Below, piece by piece: positions 36,717-44,913 of a stretch of 64,000 bases of DNA. The stretch is from Streptomyces sp. NBC_01454 (GTDB taxonomy: Bacteria > Actinomycetota > Actinomycetes > Streptomycetales > Streptomycetaceae). The notes below the pieces were generated by a model. It was not told the origin of the DNA. It searched no databases and worked only from the letters and a program-made list of their open reading frames with translations. Position 1 is the first letter of the stretch. Each line of letters begins with the position of its first letter. The stretch is from positions 2,170,001 to 2,234,000 of the forward strand of contig NZ_CP109460.1 in NCBI RefSeq assembly GCF_036227565.1, in the 5' to 3' direction. The translations under genes and the position numbers were made by a program.

Positions 36717-37046
36717 GTGGCAGGCAAGGCATTCGACGTTGATCCGGATGTACTGCGCACGCAGGGCGACACCTTCGTCCACATCGGCGGCGATTTCTCC
36801 AAGGCGTCGAAGAAGCTGCAGGACGACCTCGAAGGTCTCGGCAGCCCGTGGGAGAACTGCGACTTCGGCGACCTCTTCGAAACGATCTACACGCCCATCC
36901 GGGACGGCATGTTCGAATCGATGGACTCGTTGGGCGAGCGCCTCGAAAGCATCGGCGACAAGTTGCAGCACATGGCCGGTTCGTACACCGAATCCGACGA
37001 GCAGGGCATCCACACCATCAGCGCGGTCGGCCGCCCGACCCTCTGA
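36717..37046 (+). CDS. WXG100-like secreted protein or partner with YxxxD signal
   Basis: A 109-residue helical protein starting at GTG (ACGGGGGCAAG upstream). It has two helices around a turn SPWENCDFGD, where W-E-N replaces the strict W-x-G, and a C-terminal YTESD that fits the YxxxD/E export signal of type VII substrates. No signal peptide or other domain. It is the first gene of a probable two-gene unit with the 342-residue protein at 37213, an arrangement seen for small partners of WXG/LXG effectors. Confidence 0.75.
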   Translation: MAGKAFDVDPDVLRTQGDTFVHIGGDFSKASKKLQDDLEGLGSPWENCDFGDLFETIYTPIRDGMFESMDSLGERLESIGDKLQHMAGSYTESDEQGIHTISAVGRPTL

Positions 37047-37083
37047 GGTCCCCCGCCGCACACGGATCCATTCCCCGGGCCGG

Positions 37084-37168
37084 ACCCCCTCCCTTCACCC
37101 TTTCCCCCTCCCAGCTCTCCGCCTCACCTCTCTCCTACCTCTCTCCTACCTATCTCTCCTATCTCTCC
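37084..37168 (+). repeat. Pyrimidine-rich tract with CTCTCCTAC repeats
   Basis: From 37084 the plus strand is almost pure C/T, and 37128-37168 repeats CTCTCCTA(C) four times. It lies in the 166-bp gap just before the effector-like gene at 37213 and cannot encode protein. Confidence 0.75.
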
Positions 37169-37212
37169 ATTGCGCTCAGCAATTGGCTACCACTGCACGG
37201 GGGACGATCACT

Positions 37213-38241
37213 GTGTCATTGACGCTGCCAAGCGAGGTGGCTTGGGTCCTGGACCTCCTCGGCTACAACTGGCCGGACGCCGACGAGGACAAGCTCCATG
37301 AATGCGCCCAGGCCTGGCGCAACTTCGCCGAGGCGGTCAACCAGGCATCGTCCCAGGGCTCTTCGGCAGCGGGTGAAGTCGTCTCCGCCAACTCCGGCGA
37401 GGCCGTCGAAGGCTTTTCCCGGGAATGGGGCTCTTTCTCCGGCGGCGGGGACAGCGGGGACAACTATCTCCGCGATGCCGCCGCGGCGGCGGAAGTCATC
37501 GCCGTCGCCTTCGACGCCGCGGCCATCGCCGTGCTCGCCGGAAAGATCGCGGTCATTGTCCAGCTCGTCATCCTGGCCGCCGAGATCATCGCGGCCCAGG
37601 CCGCCGCACCTTTCACCCTGGGCATCTCCGAGATCGGCGCCGCGGGCGCCACTCAGGCAACCCGCCTGATGGTCCGCCAGATCCTCGACAAGATCAAACG
37701 CGAGGTCATGCAGGCGGCCACCAAGGCCATGGAGCACGCCACCATGGACGCCATCAAGAAGATGGCGAAGAAGGCCGTCTCCAAGGAAGCCCGCAAGATC
37801 GCGACGGATTACGTCAAGAAGACGGTCAAGGAGACCGTCAAGGACAAGGTCGTCGACCAGGCGAAGGAAATCGCCAAGGACAAGATCGTCGAAGAAGGCA
37901 AGAACAAGGCCAAAGAGGCCGCCACGGAGATGGCCCAGAACGTCGCCCAGCAGGGCATCGAGAGCCACTTCGGCGCCCGCGACGGCATTGACTGGGGCGA
38001 AACCGCCGACATCGGCAAGGACAAGGCCGGCGAATACGTCGACGGCCTCAAGGAAGGCGTCCAGGAATACAAGGACGGCGTCACCAGCCTGGCCGACCCC
38101 GGCACCTACCTCGACCACGCCAAGGACGACCTCACCAACCGGGGCCTGGACGCCGCCCAACGCCACACCGACCGCCACACCGGCGGCGCCGCCACCCGCC
38201 ACCAGAACGTCACAGACGAGGTCCGCTCAGTCTTCGGCTGA
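37213..38241 (+). CDS. Candidate type VII effector: WXG-like N-terminus, hydrophobic centre, Lys-rich helical C-terminus
   Basis: A 342-residue protein from a GTG start with GGGGGACG upstream. Residues 1-100 form a helical domain (WVLDLLGYNWPDADEDKLHECAQAWRNF...VEGFSREWGSFSGG) like the N-terminal ESX-targeting domain of large Streptomyces and mycobacterial substrates. Residues 105-155 are hydrophobic (AIAVLAGKIAVIVQLVILAAEIIAAQAAA), then a long Lys/Glu/Ala helix (KKMAKKAVSKEARKIATDYV) runs to an Asp/His-rich C-terminus. No catalytic toxin motif is seen. The hydrophobic centre could insert into membranes. It follows the YxxxD protein at 36717. It converges with the mycosin pseudogene. Function as effector is inference. 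Confidence 0.72.
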   Translation: MSLTLPSEVAWVLDLLGYNWPDADEDKLHECAQAWRNFAEAVNQASSQGSSAAGEVVSANSGEAVEGFSREWGSFSGGGDSGDNYLRDAAAAAEVIAVAFDAAAIAVLAGKIAVIVQLVILAAEIIAAQAAAPFTLGISEIGAAGATQATRLMVRQILDKIKREVMQAATKAMEHATMDAIKKMAKKAVSKEARKIATDYVKKTVKETVKDKVVDQAKEIAKDKIVEEGKNKAKEAATEMAQNVAQQGIESHFGARDGIDWGETADIGKDKAGEYVDGLKEGVQEYKDGVTSLADPGTYLDHAKDDLTNRGLDAAQRHTDRHTGGAATRHQNVTDEVRSVFG

Positions 38242-38338
38242 CCCGCCAACGCCCCAGCCCCAAGGCGCACCACGAACAAAGGGGGCCCGGCGAGACGCTC
38301 TGAGCTCGCCCGCCCCTGCCTCTCATCCGACACACCTC

Positions 38339-38367
38339 GGGGTCCGCAGCTGAACACTGCGGACCCC
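38339..38367. terminator. Terminator between effector-like gene and mycosin pseudogene
   Basis: Perfect 11-bp stem GGGGTCCGCAG/CTGCGGACCCC with a 7-nt loop, placed between convergent genes. It is closely similar to the hairpins at 39796 and 41359. Confidence 0.85.
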
Positions 38368-38396
38368 AAGTCACATCCTTCACCCAGCCACTGCCC

Positions 38397-39772
38397 TCAC
38401 TGCCCAGGCGGCGGTACGGGCGGAAACCCTCCCGAAGCACCTGACGGGTACTGATACGGACCGGGTTGCTGATACGGCCCCGGCGGCTGATACGGACCGG
38501 GCTGCGGGTAGGGCGCCGACTGCTGAAACGGCCCCTGCTACCGAGACACAACCCCGGAACCACCAGGCCCCCCGAACCCCCCATACCCACCCGGCGGCGG
38601 CCCGCTACCCCCACCCTTCTTCTGCCGAACCACCACGACAACGACGACCGCGACAACTACGAGCACACCGACTGCGATGCCGACGACGGCACCCATACCA
38701 AGTCCGCCGTCCTTCTCCCTACTCACCTGCTGGCCGCCACTACCTGCGCTCGCACCGCCCACACCCGTGGACGGATCCGCCTTCGGCGTCTTGAGCGGAC
38801 CGTTCTTGGCGCCGGCAGGAATGTGCTTGGTCAGCGCGCTGTAGGGGCGAATGATGCCGAACCCATAGTGCGAGTCGGGAAGACTGGTGCCTTCTTCGTC
38901 CTTGGGGAGCGCCGCCGTCTTGACGAGACGATTGACGATCTGACCGGCGGTAAGGTCAGGGAATTTGGAACGCAACAGTGCCGCGGCAGCAGATACGTAG
39001 GCCGTGGAATCAGATGTACCGTCCGCAAGCCGGTACTGCCCAGGGCTAGCCGAAGCAGACGTGATCTCCACCCCAGGAGCCGTCAGCATGAGCTCACCGC
39101 CAGAGTTGGACTTCGCCCCCATCTTTCCGGCCTTATCCACTGAACCCACCGCTACGACCCCCGGGCTAGCGGCCAATCCACCCAGCTTCGTCTCTCCGTC
39201 GTTACCGGAGGCCACTACGACCAGGACGTCCTTCTGTGCCGCATAAGCCAGAGCACTTCTGTCGGCATCAGTGAGAAACGCGAGGCCGATCGACATGTTG
39301 ATGACGGACGCATCATGATCGACTGCGTACCTGATCCAATCACCCGGCCCGGAGTTCTCCGACCCGGCTCCGACCTGGGGCCTCCCAACGGGAAGGATCT
39401 TAGCGTTGGGCGCAAGACCCATTACACCGTCGGCATTTCCGGCGCCATGCCCGTGCCCGGCGATGAGCGATGCCATCCCGGTCCCGTGGTCACCCGGCCC
39501 CTTGCGATCCCCTCGCCCACCGTCGATGAAGCTCTTCCCCGGCAGCACATTGCCCTTCAGATCCGGATAAGCACCGTTCACGGGATCATCGATTACCGCA
39601 CCGTGCCCCCCTTACCCGTCGACTCCCTCCAAATGCTCGCGGCGTCAAACGCCTTGAGTGGCCACTGATCATCCCTGTTCTGATCAGCCAAGGCGATCGG
39701 AGCCGCGCCGAAGAGCAGCACTCCCGCCACCACAACACCACCCACCGCACGCAGCGTCCGCGTAAAGCTCAT
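38397..39772 (-). pseudogene. Broken mycosin (subtilisin-like protease) copy, frameshift plus nonsense codon
   Basis: The reading frame starts at the ATG at 39772 with the signal peptide MSFTRTLRAVGGVVVAGVLLF and the sequence DQWPLKAFDA, then stops at TAA near 39593 within the catalytic-Asp block. Restoring one G (GTG-CGGTAA to GTG-GCG-GTA) gives TVAVIDDPVNGAYPDLKG, so a single-base deletion is the likely lesion. The next frame runs with His (GDHGTGMA), Asn (ASGNDG) and Ser (GTSDSTAYVS) regions and a transmembrane helix, then meets TAG at 38538-38540. In the same frame after that TAG come 46 further sensible codons (QGPFQQSAPYPQPGPYQPPG...) ending in TGA at 38397, matching the Pro/Gln tail of the intact neighbour. 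It is a tandem copy of the gene at 39973. Confidence 0.85.
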
Positions 39773-39795
39773 CTCGAAATTCCCCCACATGACAA

Positions 39796-39831
39796 CTTGG
39801 GGTCCGCAGCAGGAACACTGCGAACCCCAAG
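39796..39831 (-). terminator. Terminator of the second mycosin gene
   Basis: A 14-bp stem with one mismatch (CTTGGGGTCCGCAG with CTGCGAACCCCAAG) lies between the pseudogene start and the intact mycosin stop. Confidence 0.8.
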
Positions 39832-39972
39832 TCAGTTCTGATGATCGGCAATTGCGCCCGTGCACCGTCCACCATCACCGCAGATCGGACGATGCCCTTA
39901 AGCAACCAACCTCGGCTGAAGACCTGACTGCGCTAGCCCTCAGACGCTATCCAGCGTCACGTATGAGGCCAT

Positions 39973-41331
39973 TTACCGGCCGGGCGGCTGGTTGGGAGGC
40001 GGCGGCGGGAAGGAACCGGGTGCAGTCGGCTGCTGGTAGGCACCTGGCTGCTGCTGATACGGGGCGGGAGGCTGCTGGTACGGACCCGGCTGCTGCGGGA
40101 ACCCCGGGCCGCCGTAGCCACCAGGGCCACCAGGCGGCGGTCCGCTGCGACCGTTCTTCTTCTGCCGTACCACGACGATCACGATGAGCGCGACAACGAC
40201 GAGAACGCCGGCCCCGATACCCACAATGGCGCCGATACCGAGTCCGCTGCTCTTCTGCTCACCAGTCTGGTCACCGCCGTTACCCGATGAACCGAGAGCG
40301 GTTGCTCCACCGGCGCCGGCGCCCGGCTCAGTCTTGGGAGTCTTCAGCGGACCGTTCTTCGAACCAGCCGGGATGTCCTGCGTCAGCGCCCTCAAGGGCC
40401 GGATGAAGCCGTACCCGTAGTGCGGGTCAGGGAGCTTCATTCCTTCCTGCCCAGGCGGTAGACCAGCCGTCTTCACGAGCCGGTTGGCGATCTGACCGGC
40501 AGTGAGGTCGGGGTACTTGGCACGAAGAAGGGCTGCGGCACCGGAGACGTAGGCCGCCGAGTCGGATGTGCCATTGGCCAGCAAATACGGCTTGTTGGCC
40601 CCTGCAGATCGAATCATCGTCCCAGGTGCGGTCAACATGGTTTGGGGACCGTAGTTCGAGTCCTCCCATACCTTGCCGCCCTTGTCGACCGCTCCAACCG
40701 CAACTACTCCCGGATAGGACGTCAGTTGATCAAGGTGGCCCAATCCGTCGTTGCCGGTCGCGACCACAAGGAGGACATTCTTCTTAGCCGCATAGGAGAG
40801 AGCCCGCTTCTCCTTATCAGTCAGGACAGGCCACCCGAATGACATGTTGATGACAGAAGCGCCCTGATCAACAGCGTAATTCAGTGCATCTGCAAACGGA
40901 TCCGTGTTCGGCGCTGGCACATCGCCAACTTCGACGGACAGAGCCACCGGAAGAATCTTGGCATCCGGAGCCAGGCCCTTCACGCCGTCAGAATTTCCAG
41001 CACCATGCCCATGGCCTGCAATGATGCCTGCCATCGATGTGCCATGGTTCTCCTGCGACTCCTGATTGGCAGGCCCGCCATTCTCAACGTCCTTGCCGGG
41101 TAGAACATTTCCTTTCAAGTCAGGGTGATCGCCGTTGATGGGGTGATCGAGTACTGCGACTGTGACGCCCTTGCCAGTCGATACCTTCCACACCTTTTCA
41201 GCATCGAACGACTTCAACGGCCATTGGTCATTTCTGATCTGGTCTGCCGAAGCAGCCGGGGCGGAGCCGAAGAGCAGTGCTCCCGCCACCACCGCGCCAC
41301 CCACTGCACGCAGTGTTCGCGTGAAGCTCAT
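39973..41331 (-). CDS. Second mycosin-type subtilisin protease
   Basis: A 452-residue S8 protease: Sec signal peptide (1-29, ending ASA-D), catalytic Asp62 (VAVLDHPING), His96 (ENHGTSMAG), oxyanion Asn in VVATGNDG and Ser256 (NGTSDSAAYVSG), then a transmembrane helix (about 357-379) and a cytosolic Pro/Gln-rich tail (PGPYQQPPAPYQQQPG). The Asp motif reads D-H rather than the usual D-T/S-G. It is a second, diverged copy relative to mycP at 43471 and nearly twin to the broken copy at 38397. Wobble positions use more A/T than the neighbours. It lies downstream of the Gly-rich substrate candidate, behind a terminator. Confidence 0.88.
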   Translation of the reverse strand: MSFTRTLRAVGGAVVAGALLFGSAPAASADQIRNDQWPLKSFDAEKVWKVSTGKGVTVAVLDHPINGDHPDLKGNVLPGKDVENGGPANQESQENHGTSMAGIIAGHGHGAGNSDGVKGLAPDAKILPVALSVEVGDVPAPNTDPFADALNYAVDQGASVINMSFGWPVLTDKEKRALSYAAKKNVLLVVATGNDGLGHLDQLTSYPGVVAVGAVDKGGKVWEDSNYGPQTMLTAPGTMIRSAGANKPYLLANGTSDSAAYVSGAAALLRAKYPDLTAGQIANRLVKTAGLPPGQEGMKLPDPHYGYGFIRPLRALTQDIPAGSKNGPLKTPKTEPGAGAGGATALGSSGNGGDQTGEQKSSGLGIGAIVGIGAGVLVVVALIVIVVVRQKKNGRSGPPPGGPGGYGGPGFPQQPGPYQQPPAPYQQQPGAYQQPTAPGSFPPPPPNQPPGR

Positions 41332-41358
41332 GCCGTTACACCTCTCCCTAACAGGGTC

Positions 41359-41388
41359 GGGGCCCGCAGCCCGAAGACTGCGGGCCCC
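41359..41388 (-). terminator. Terminator after the Gly-rich substrate gene
   Basis: Perfect 11-bp stem GGGGCCCGCAG/CTGCGGGCCCC with an 8-nt loop, between the gene at 41430 and the second mycosin gene. Confidence 0.85.
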
Positions 41389-41429
41389 TTTTCGATTCCG
41401 CCCAGCGATTCGCCTGGACCGACAGGCAC

Positions 41430-43091
41430 CTACTCGATGACCTTGGGCGCCACATTACGCTCCGGCGTCCAGGTCTCCTCTTCTTCTACCAGGTAGTCGG
41501 GGCGCTGTCCGTTCTCTCCGCCCTTGTCCTTACCCTTTGCCCCGTGAGCACCATGCGCGCCGCCCATGCCAGCCGGGCGGCGCCCGCCTGTAGCGCCCTG
41601 CTGCGTGCCGCCCCGGCTGCGGTGCAACCCGGATCCTCCTTGACCTGCGGCGCCGAGCTTTCCTCCCTTGCCGCCGATCACTCCGCCCTTTTGCCGTGCC
41701 AGGGCACTTCCCTTGCCGCCAGCGCCAGCGCCCTTGGCGCCAGCTCCCTTGCCGGCGCCAGCGGCTCCCCCCATACCGGGCATGCCGGCGCGGCCGCCCC
41801 GTGCGCCCGCTCCAGCGCCCGTGCCACCGGCACGGGCGCCACCGGTAGCGCCGACACCCCCCACCATGCCGGGTGCGCCCGATCCGCCAACGCCCGGGCC
41901 GGAACCCGCACCGACGCTTCCGGCCCCCGCGCCCAAGCCTCCAGTGCCTACGCCGCCGCCGACACCGCCACCAATCCCGCCAGCGCCGGCGCCACCGCCA
42001 GTGCCGAGACCCGTCCCCCCCGAAAGGCCATCAAGTCCCGTGCCAATGTGAGGTGTGGGGCTCTTCGGGATACTGCCAATCCCGCCATCGATGCCGTGCT
42101 GGCGTGGCGGTTCCATCGGCTGCGGGGTCGTGTAACCGCCGCCGCCCTTGATGTCCGGAGTCTTAGGGGTCGAGCCTCCGCTGGGACCGGACGGCATGGG
42201 ACCGTACGGGCCGATCGGGGGGATCGGGACGTCGCCGCCATCTCGTTCCGGCACCTCCTTCTCCCGCGAACCGCCACCCATCGGCGGCTTCCCAATAGCC
42301 ACAACACCCGCCCGGTAAGTAGTCGCCAGCTGCTCCATGTAATGAGCAGCCTCGAGCTCGCGCTCCCGGTCGATCGACAGGCTTCCCCGGTTCTTGTTGA
42401 CGGCGTCGAAGATGCTCATCTTCGGGTTGGCCAGGTCGGCGTTCAACTGCGAGTCGTCCCGGCCGTCGCCGCCGACCATTCCGCCGACGAAGCCGCCGAC
42501 CAGGGCACCGCCGCCGCCCGGCATAAGGGTGTTCCCGATGGCCGCACCCTTTCCGGCACCGGAACCCATGCCGTCGGAAGCCCGGTCCTTGATGCGCTCC
42601 CACTCGCTGGGCTCCTGGACGCCCTCGACCGCCTTCTTGACGGACGCCAGTCGCTCGCTGATCTGGTGCAGCACGTAGCCGGTGTTGTGCGGGTAGGCAG
42701 CGAGTTTCGCGAAGTTGTTGCTGATCTTCTGTGCCTCAGCCGCGAATTGGTCCGCGGAGGTGCCGTGCCAGGACTGCAGGACCTTGGTCACCGCATCGTC
42801 GAACTTCTTCTTGATGCCGTCATTCCAGTCCTGCGAGGTCCAGTCGCTACCGCCGCCCACCAGCTTGATGCGAACGAGCTTCCAGCCCTCGGCGACATTG
42901 CCGACTTCTCCCGGGTTGGAGCCGTCGACCATCTGCTTGACCTGATTCAGCCTCAGCTTGGTGAACTGAGGGCGGCTCTGGCCGATTTCATAGCTCTGCT
43001 CTTGAGCCGCGCCCGAACCTGTCTGCGCCGGCCCGGCGTTCTTCGGTACATGGACCTCGGCGGGCTTGAACTTTCCGTCATTCGATGCCAT
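41430..43091 (-). CDS. Large WXG-containing protein with Gly-rich C-terminus (candidate T7SS substrate)
   Basis: A 553-residue protein. Residues 45-190 are helical with SWHGTSADQF giving a W-x-G turn at 108-110, and a Gly-rich hydrophobic hairpin follows (about 195-245, MPGGGGALVGGFVGGMVGG). Residues 275-553 are low-complexity Gly/Ala/Pro sequence (GGVGTGGLGAGAGSVG...), ending in a charged tail PDYLVEEEETWTPERNVAP. The architecture recalls PPE-type or EspB-like secreted proteins: a helical export domain and an extended Gly-rich tail. It shares a unit with the small protein at 43154 and mycP. The role is inferred. Confidence 0.78.
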   Translation of the reverse strand: MASNDGKFKPAEVHVPKNAGPAQTGSGAAQEQSYEIGQSRPQFTKLRLNQVKQMVDGSNPGEVGNVAEGWKLVRIKLVGGGSDWTSQDWNDGIKKKFDDAVTKVLQSWHGTSADQFAAEAQKISNNFAKLAAYPHNTGYVLHQISERLASVKKAVEGVQEPSEWERIKDRASDGMGSGAGKGAAIGNTLMPGGGGALVGGFVGGMVGGDGRDDSQLNADLANPKMSIFDAVNKNRGSLSIDRERELEAAHYMEQLATTYRAGVVAIGKPPMGGGSREKEVPERDGGDVPIPPIGPYGPMPSGPSGGSTPKTPDIKGGGGYTTPQPMEPPRQHGIDGGIGSIPKSPTPHIGTGLDGLSGGTGLGTGGGAGAGGIGGGVGGGVGTGGLGAGAGSVGAGSGPGVGGSGAPGMVGGVGATGGARAGGTGAGAGARGGRAGMPGMGGAAGAGKGAGAKGAGAGGKGSALARQKGGVIGGKGGKLGAAGQGGSGLHRSRGGTQQGATGGRRPAGMGGAHGAHGAKGKDKGGENGQRPDYLVEEEETWTPERNVAPKVIE

Positions 43092-43153
43092 CTGCTGTCC
43101 CCCACTCCGTCATCGAACATGCTCCATCTGTCACTGCAATCCGCCCGCCGACA

Positions 43154-43468
43154 TCACGCCATGCTGACGGTGTTGTCCGCCTCGGCGTCCTGGTAGGCAC
43201 CCCTGACCTTGGACGACTTCTTGCCGAACCGGTCGATGAGGCCTTCCACCATCTCCATCAGCTGCTCGATGTCACCCTTCATCGCGCCATGAGCCTGATA
43301 CAGCTGGCTTTCCTCCGTGAACCCCTGCCCCAGGGTGCCCTTCGCCAGATAGGTGCTGCTCTTGGCCGTGCTCGTCGAGTCGCCCATCATCTGGAGGACA
43401 TGGTTGAGCTCCTTCACAACCTGGTCCAAAGCGTCCAGGTCAACGCCGTACTCGCCTTTACCACCCAC
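43154..43468 (-). CDS. WXG100-like small protein with YxxxE motif (partner of the 553-residue protein)
   Basis: 104 residues from a GTG start with GGGGAGGC upstream, 2 bp after the mycP stop. Helix-turn-helix with LGQGF in place of W-x-G at the turn and YQDAE near the C-terminus, which fits the YxxxD/E export signal. Size and position, between mycP and a larger W-x-G protein, suggest it is the PE-like/EsxB-like member of a secreted heterodimer with the next gene. Confidence 0.78.
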   Translation of the reverse strand: MGGKGEYGVDLDALDQVVKELNHVLQMMGDSTSTAKSSTYLAKGTLGQGFTEESQLYQAHGAMKGDIEQLMEMVEGLIDRFGKKSSKVRGAYQDAEADNTVSMA

Positions 43469-43470
43469 GA

Positions 43471-44745
43471 TTAAGCCTCCCCGTGTGTTCGCAAACCAGT
43501 CTTTCGGCGCCAGTCGCGGAGTGCGATGGCGGAGCCAACTACCGTGCCGACGGCGAGAAGTCCGCCGCCGACAATGTAGATGGAATAGCGGGCGCGTCGG
43601 TCCTCGGGGCTTTCGCCGAGGGCGACGGCGACCGGGTGGATGTTGGAGCCGTCCGCCACGTTGGAGCGCTTGTCCGGCTTGGGCTCTCCGGTGGGCACCG
43701 TGTTGTCGTTGAGGGCCGCCACCGGGTCGACGACGCCCCAGCCGATGAAGTCGTTCCGGTTCGGGCGGACGCGCTCGGCGGTCTTCTCCAGGTGCCAGAT
43801 CAGCTGCTGCGGGGTCCAGGTGCGGTGCTTCGCCTTGAGCAGGGCCGCGGCTCCCGCGACGTAGGGAGCGGCGAAGCTGGTGCCCTGGTCGACGCAGTTG
43901 CCGCCGCCGGGGACGGTGGAGACCATGTCGACGCCCGGCGCGGCGATCTGGACGAACGGTCCGGACTGGGAGAAGGGTGCCCGCTCGTTGTTCCGGTCCG
44001 AGGCGGCCACTGCGAGGACGTTGGGGTAATCGTCCGAGTAGGCCGCGGGGTACATGTTCTTCTCCTCGCCGTCGGCGCCGCCGTTGCCGGCCGAGGCGAC
44101 GATGAGGACGTTGTGCGCGTCGGCGTACTTGACCGCGCTCTTAAGGGTGGGCAGCAGGCGCGGGTCGGCGGCGGTGCCCTGCGAGATGTTGATGATGTCC
44201 ATGTGCTCGTCCACGGCCTTTTTGATGGCCGTCGCGAGGCTGTCGGCGGTGCCGGGCTTTTCCTGCGAGGTCTGCTGGAAGGGGACGACGGTCGCCTCGG
44301 GCGCTATTCCGTAGAAGCCGGAACCCTTGAGGGGGCGGGCGGCGATGATGCCTGCCACTTTGGTGCCATGGCCGACCTTGTCTTCGGTCGGCTTTCCCTT
44401 GACGAGAGTGATGCCGCCGCTGCCGATGGCGTCTTTGATCTGCGGGTTACCCGCGTCGATCCCGGTGTCGATGACGCCGACATGGATTCCCTTCCCCTTT
44501 CCGTACGCCCACATCTGATTGGTGAGTATGCGCTGCAGCGACCACGGGGTCTCTTTGATGTAGTCGGCGCCGAACTTGCACTCACCGCTGTTGAGCGGGA
44601 CGTTCTCGTCCGCGACGGCCGGTGCGGCGGTGACGCTGGACAGGCCGACGATGCAGGCCGCCGTGAGCAGGGCGCCCGTCGTGCGGCGACGGTGCCCGGC
44701 TCGATGACCGATGGCGCGAGATCCCACGGGTTGTCTGCTCTCCAT
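43471..44745 (-). CDS. mycP: Mycosin (ESX-associated subtilisin protease)
   Basis: A 424-residue S8 protease with signal peptide (about 22-45), catalytic Asp93 (VGVIDTGID), His126 (VGHGTKVAG) and Ser290 (GTSFAAPYVAG), Asn in VASAGNGG, and one C-terminal transmembrane helix (about 391-413) with a short basic tail. Mycosins stabilise the ESX complex and process substrates on the outer face of the membrane. The ATG at 44745 lacks a ribosome binding site and follows a C-rich leader; a GTG at 44727 with GGAGAG ten bases before it is a good alternative start and would leave a more typical signal peptide. It leads a unit with the genes at 43154 and 41430. Confidence 0.93.
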   Translation of the reverse strand: MESRQPVGSRAIGHRAGHRRRTTGALLTAACIVGLSSVTAAPAVADENVPLNSGECKFGADYIKETPWSLQRILTNQMWAYGKGKGIHVGVIDTGIDAGNPQIKDAIGSGGITLVKGKPTEDKVGHGTKVAGIIAARPLKGSGFYGIAPEATVVPFQQTSQEKPGTADSLATAIKKAVDEHMDIINISQGTAADPRLLPTLKSAVKYADAHNVLIVASAGNGGADGEEKNMYPAAYSDDYPNVLAVAASDRNNERAPFSQSGPFVQIAAPGVDMVSTVPGGGNCVDQGTSFAAPYVAGAAALLKAKHRTWTPQQLIWHLEKTAERVRPNRNDFIGWGVVDPVAALNDNTVPTGEPKPDKRSNVADGSNIHPVAVALGESPEDRRARYSIYIVGGGLLAVGTVVGSAIALRDWRRKTGLRTHGEA

Positions 44746-44756
44746 GAGGGGCGGAA

Positions 44757-44790
44757 GGGGAGGGTGGGGAGGGAGGAGGGGAGGGTGGGG
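44757..44790 (+). other. G-quadruplex-type tract in the mycP leader
   Basis: The plus strand carries seven runs of three or four G separated by one to four bases (GGGG-A-GGG-T-GGGG-A-GGG...). This is the template strand for mycP, and the tract ends 12 bp before its ATG. Confidence 0.7.
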
Positions 44791-44812
44791 AGGAGGTCGC
44801 GTGGACGGCAGA

Positions 44813-44845
44813 AGGGCGAGCGCACTGAAGCAGCGCGCTCGCCCT
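44813..44845 (-). terminator. Terminator after the esx pair
   Basis: Perfect 11-bp stem AGGGCGAGCGC/GCGCTCGCCCT with an 11-nt loop, between the esxA-like gene and mycP. Confidence 0.8.
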
Positions 44846-44913
44846 CATTGACCACTGTGCGAGCCTTCGGGGCTGCTCAGCCGATCGCTATCCGTACGTG
44901 TGCCGACGCGAGG

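Noticed and set aside
38242..38400. Insertion sequence or transposase as cause of the mycosin duplication
   Set aside because: No transposase, terminal inverted repeats or target duplication were seen; the shared hairpins explain the borders better.
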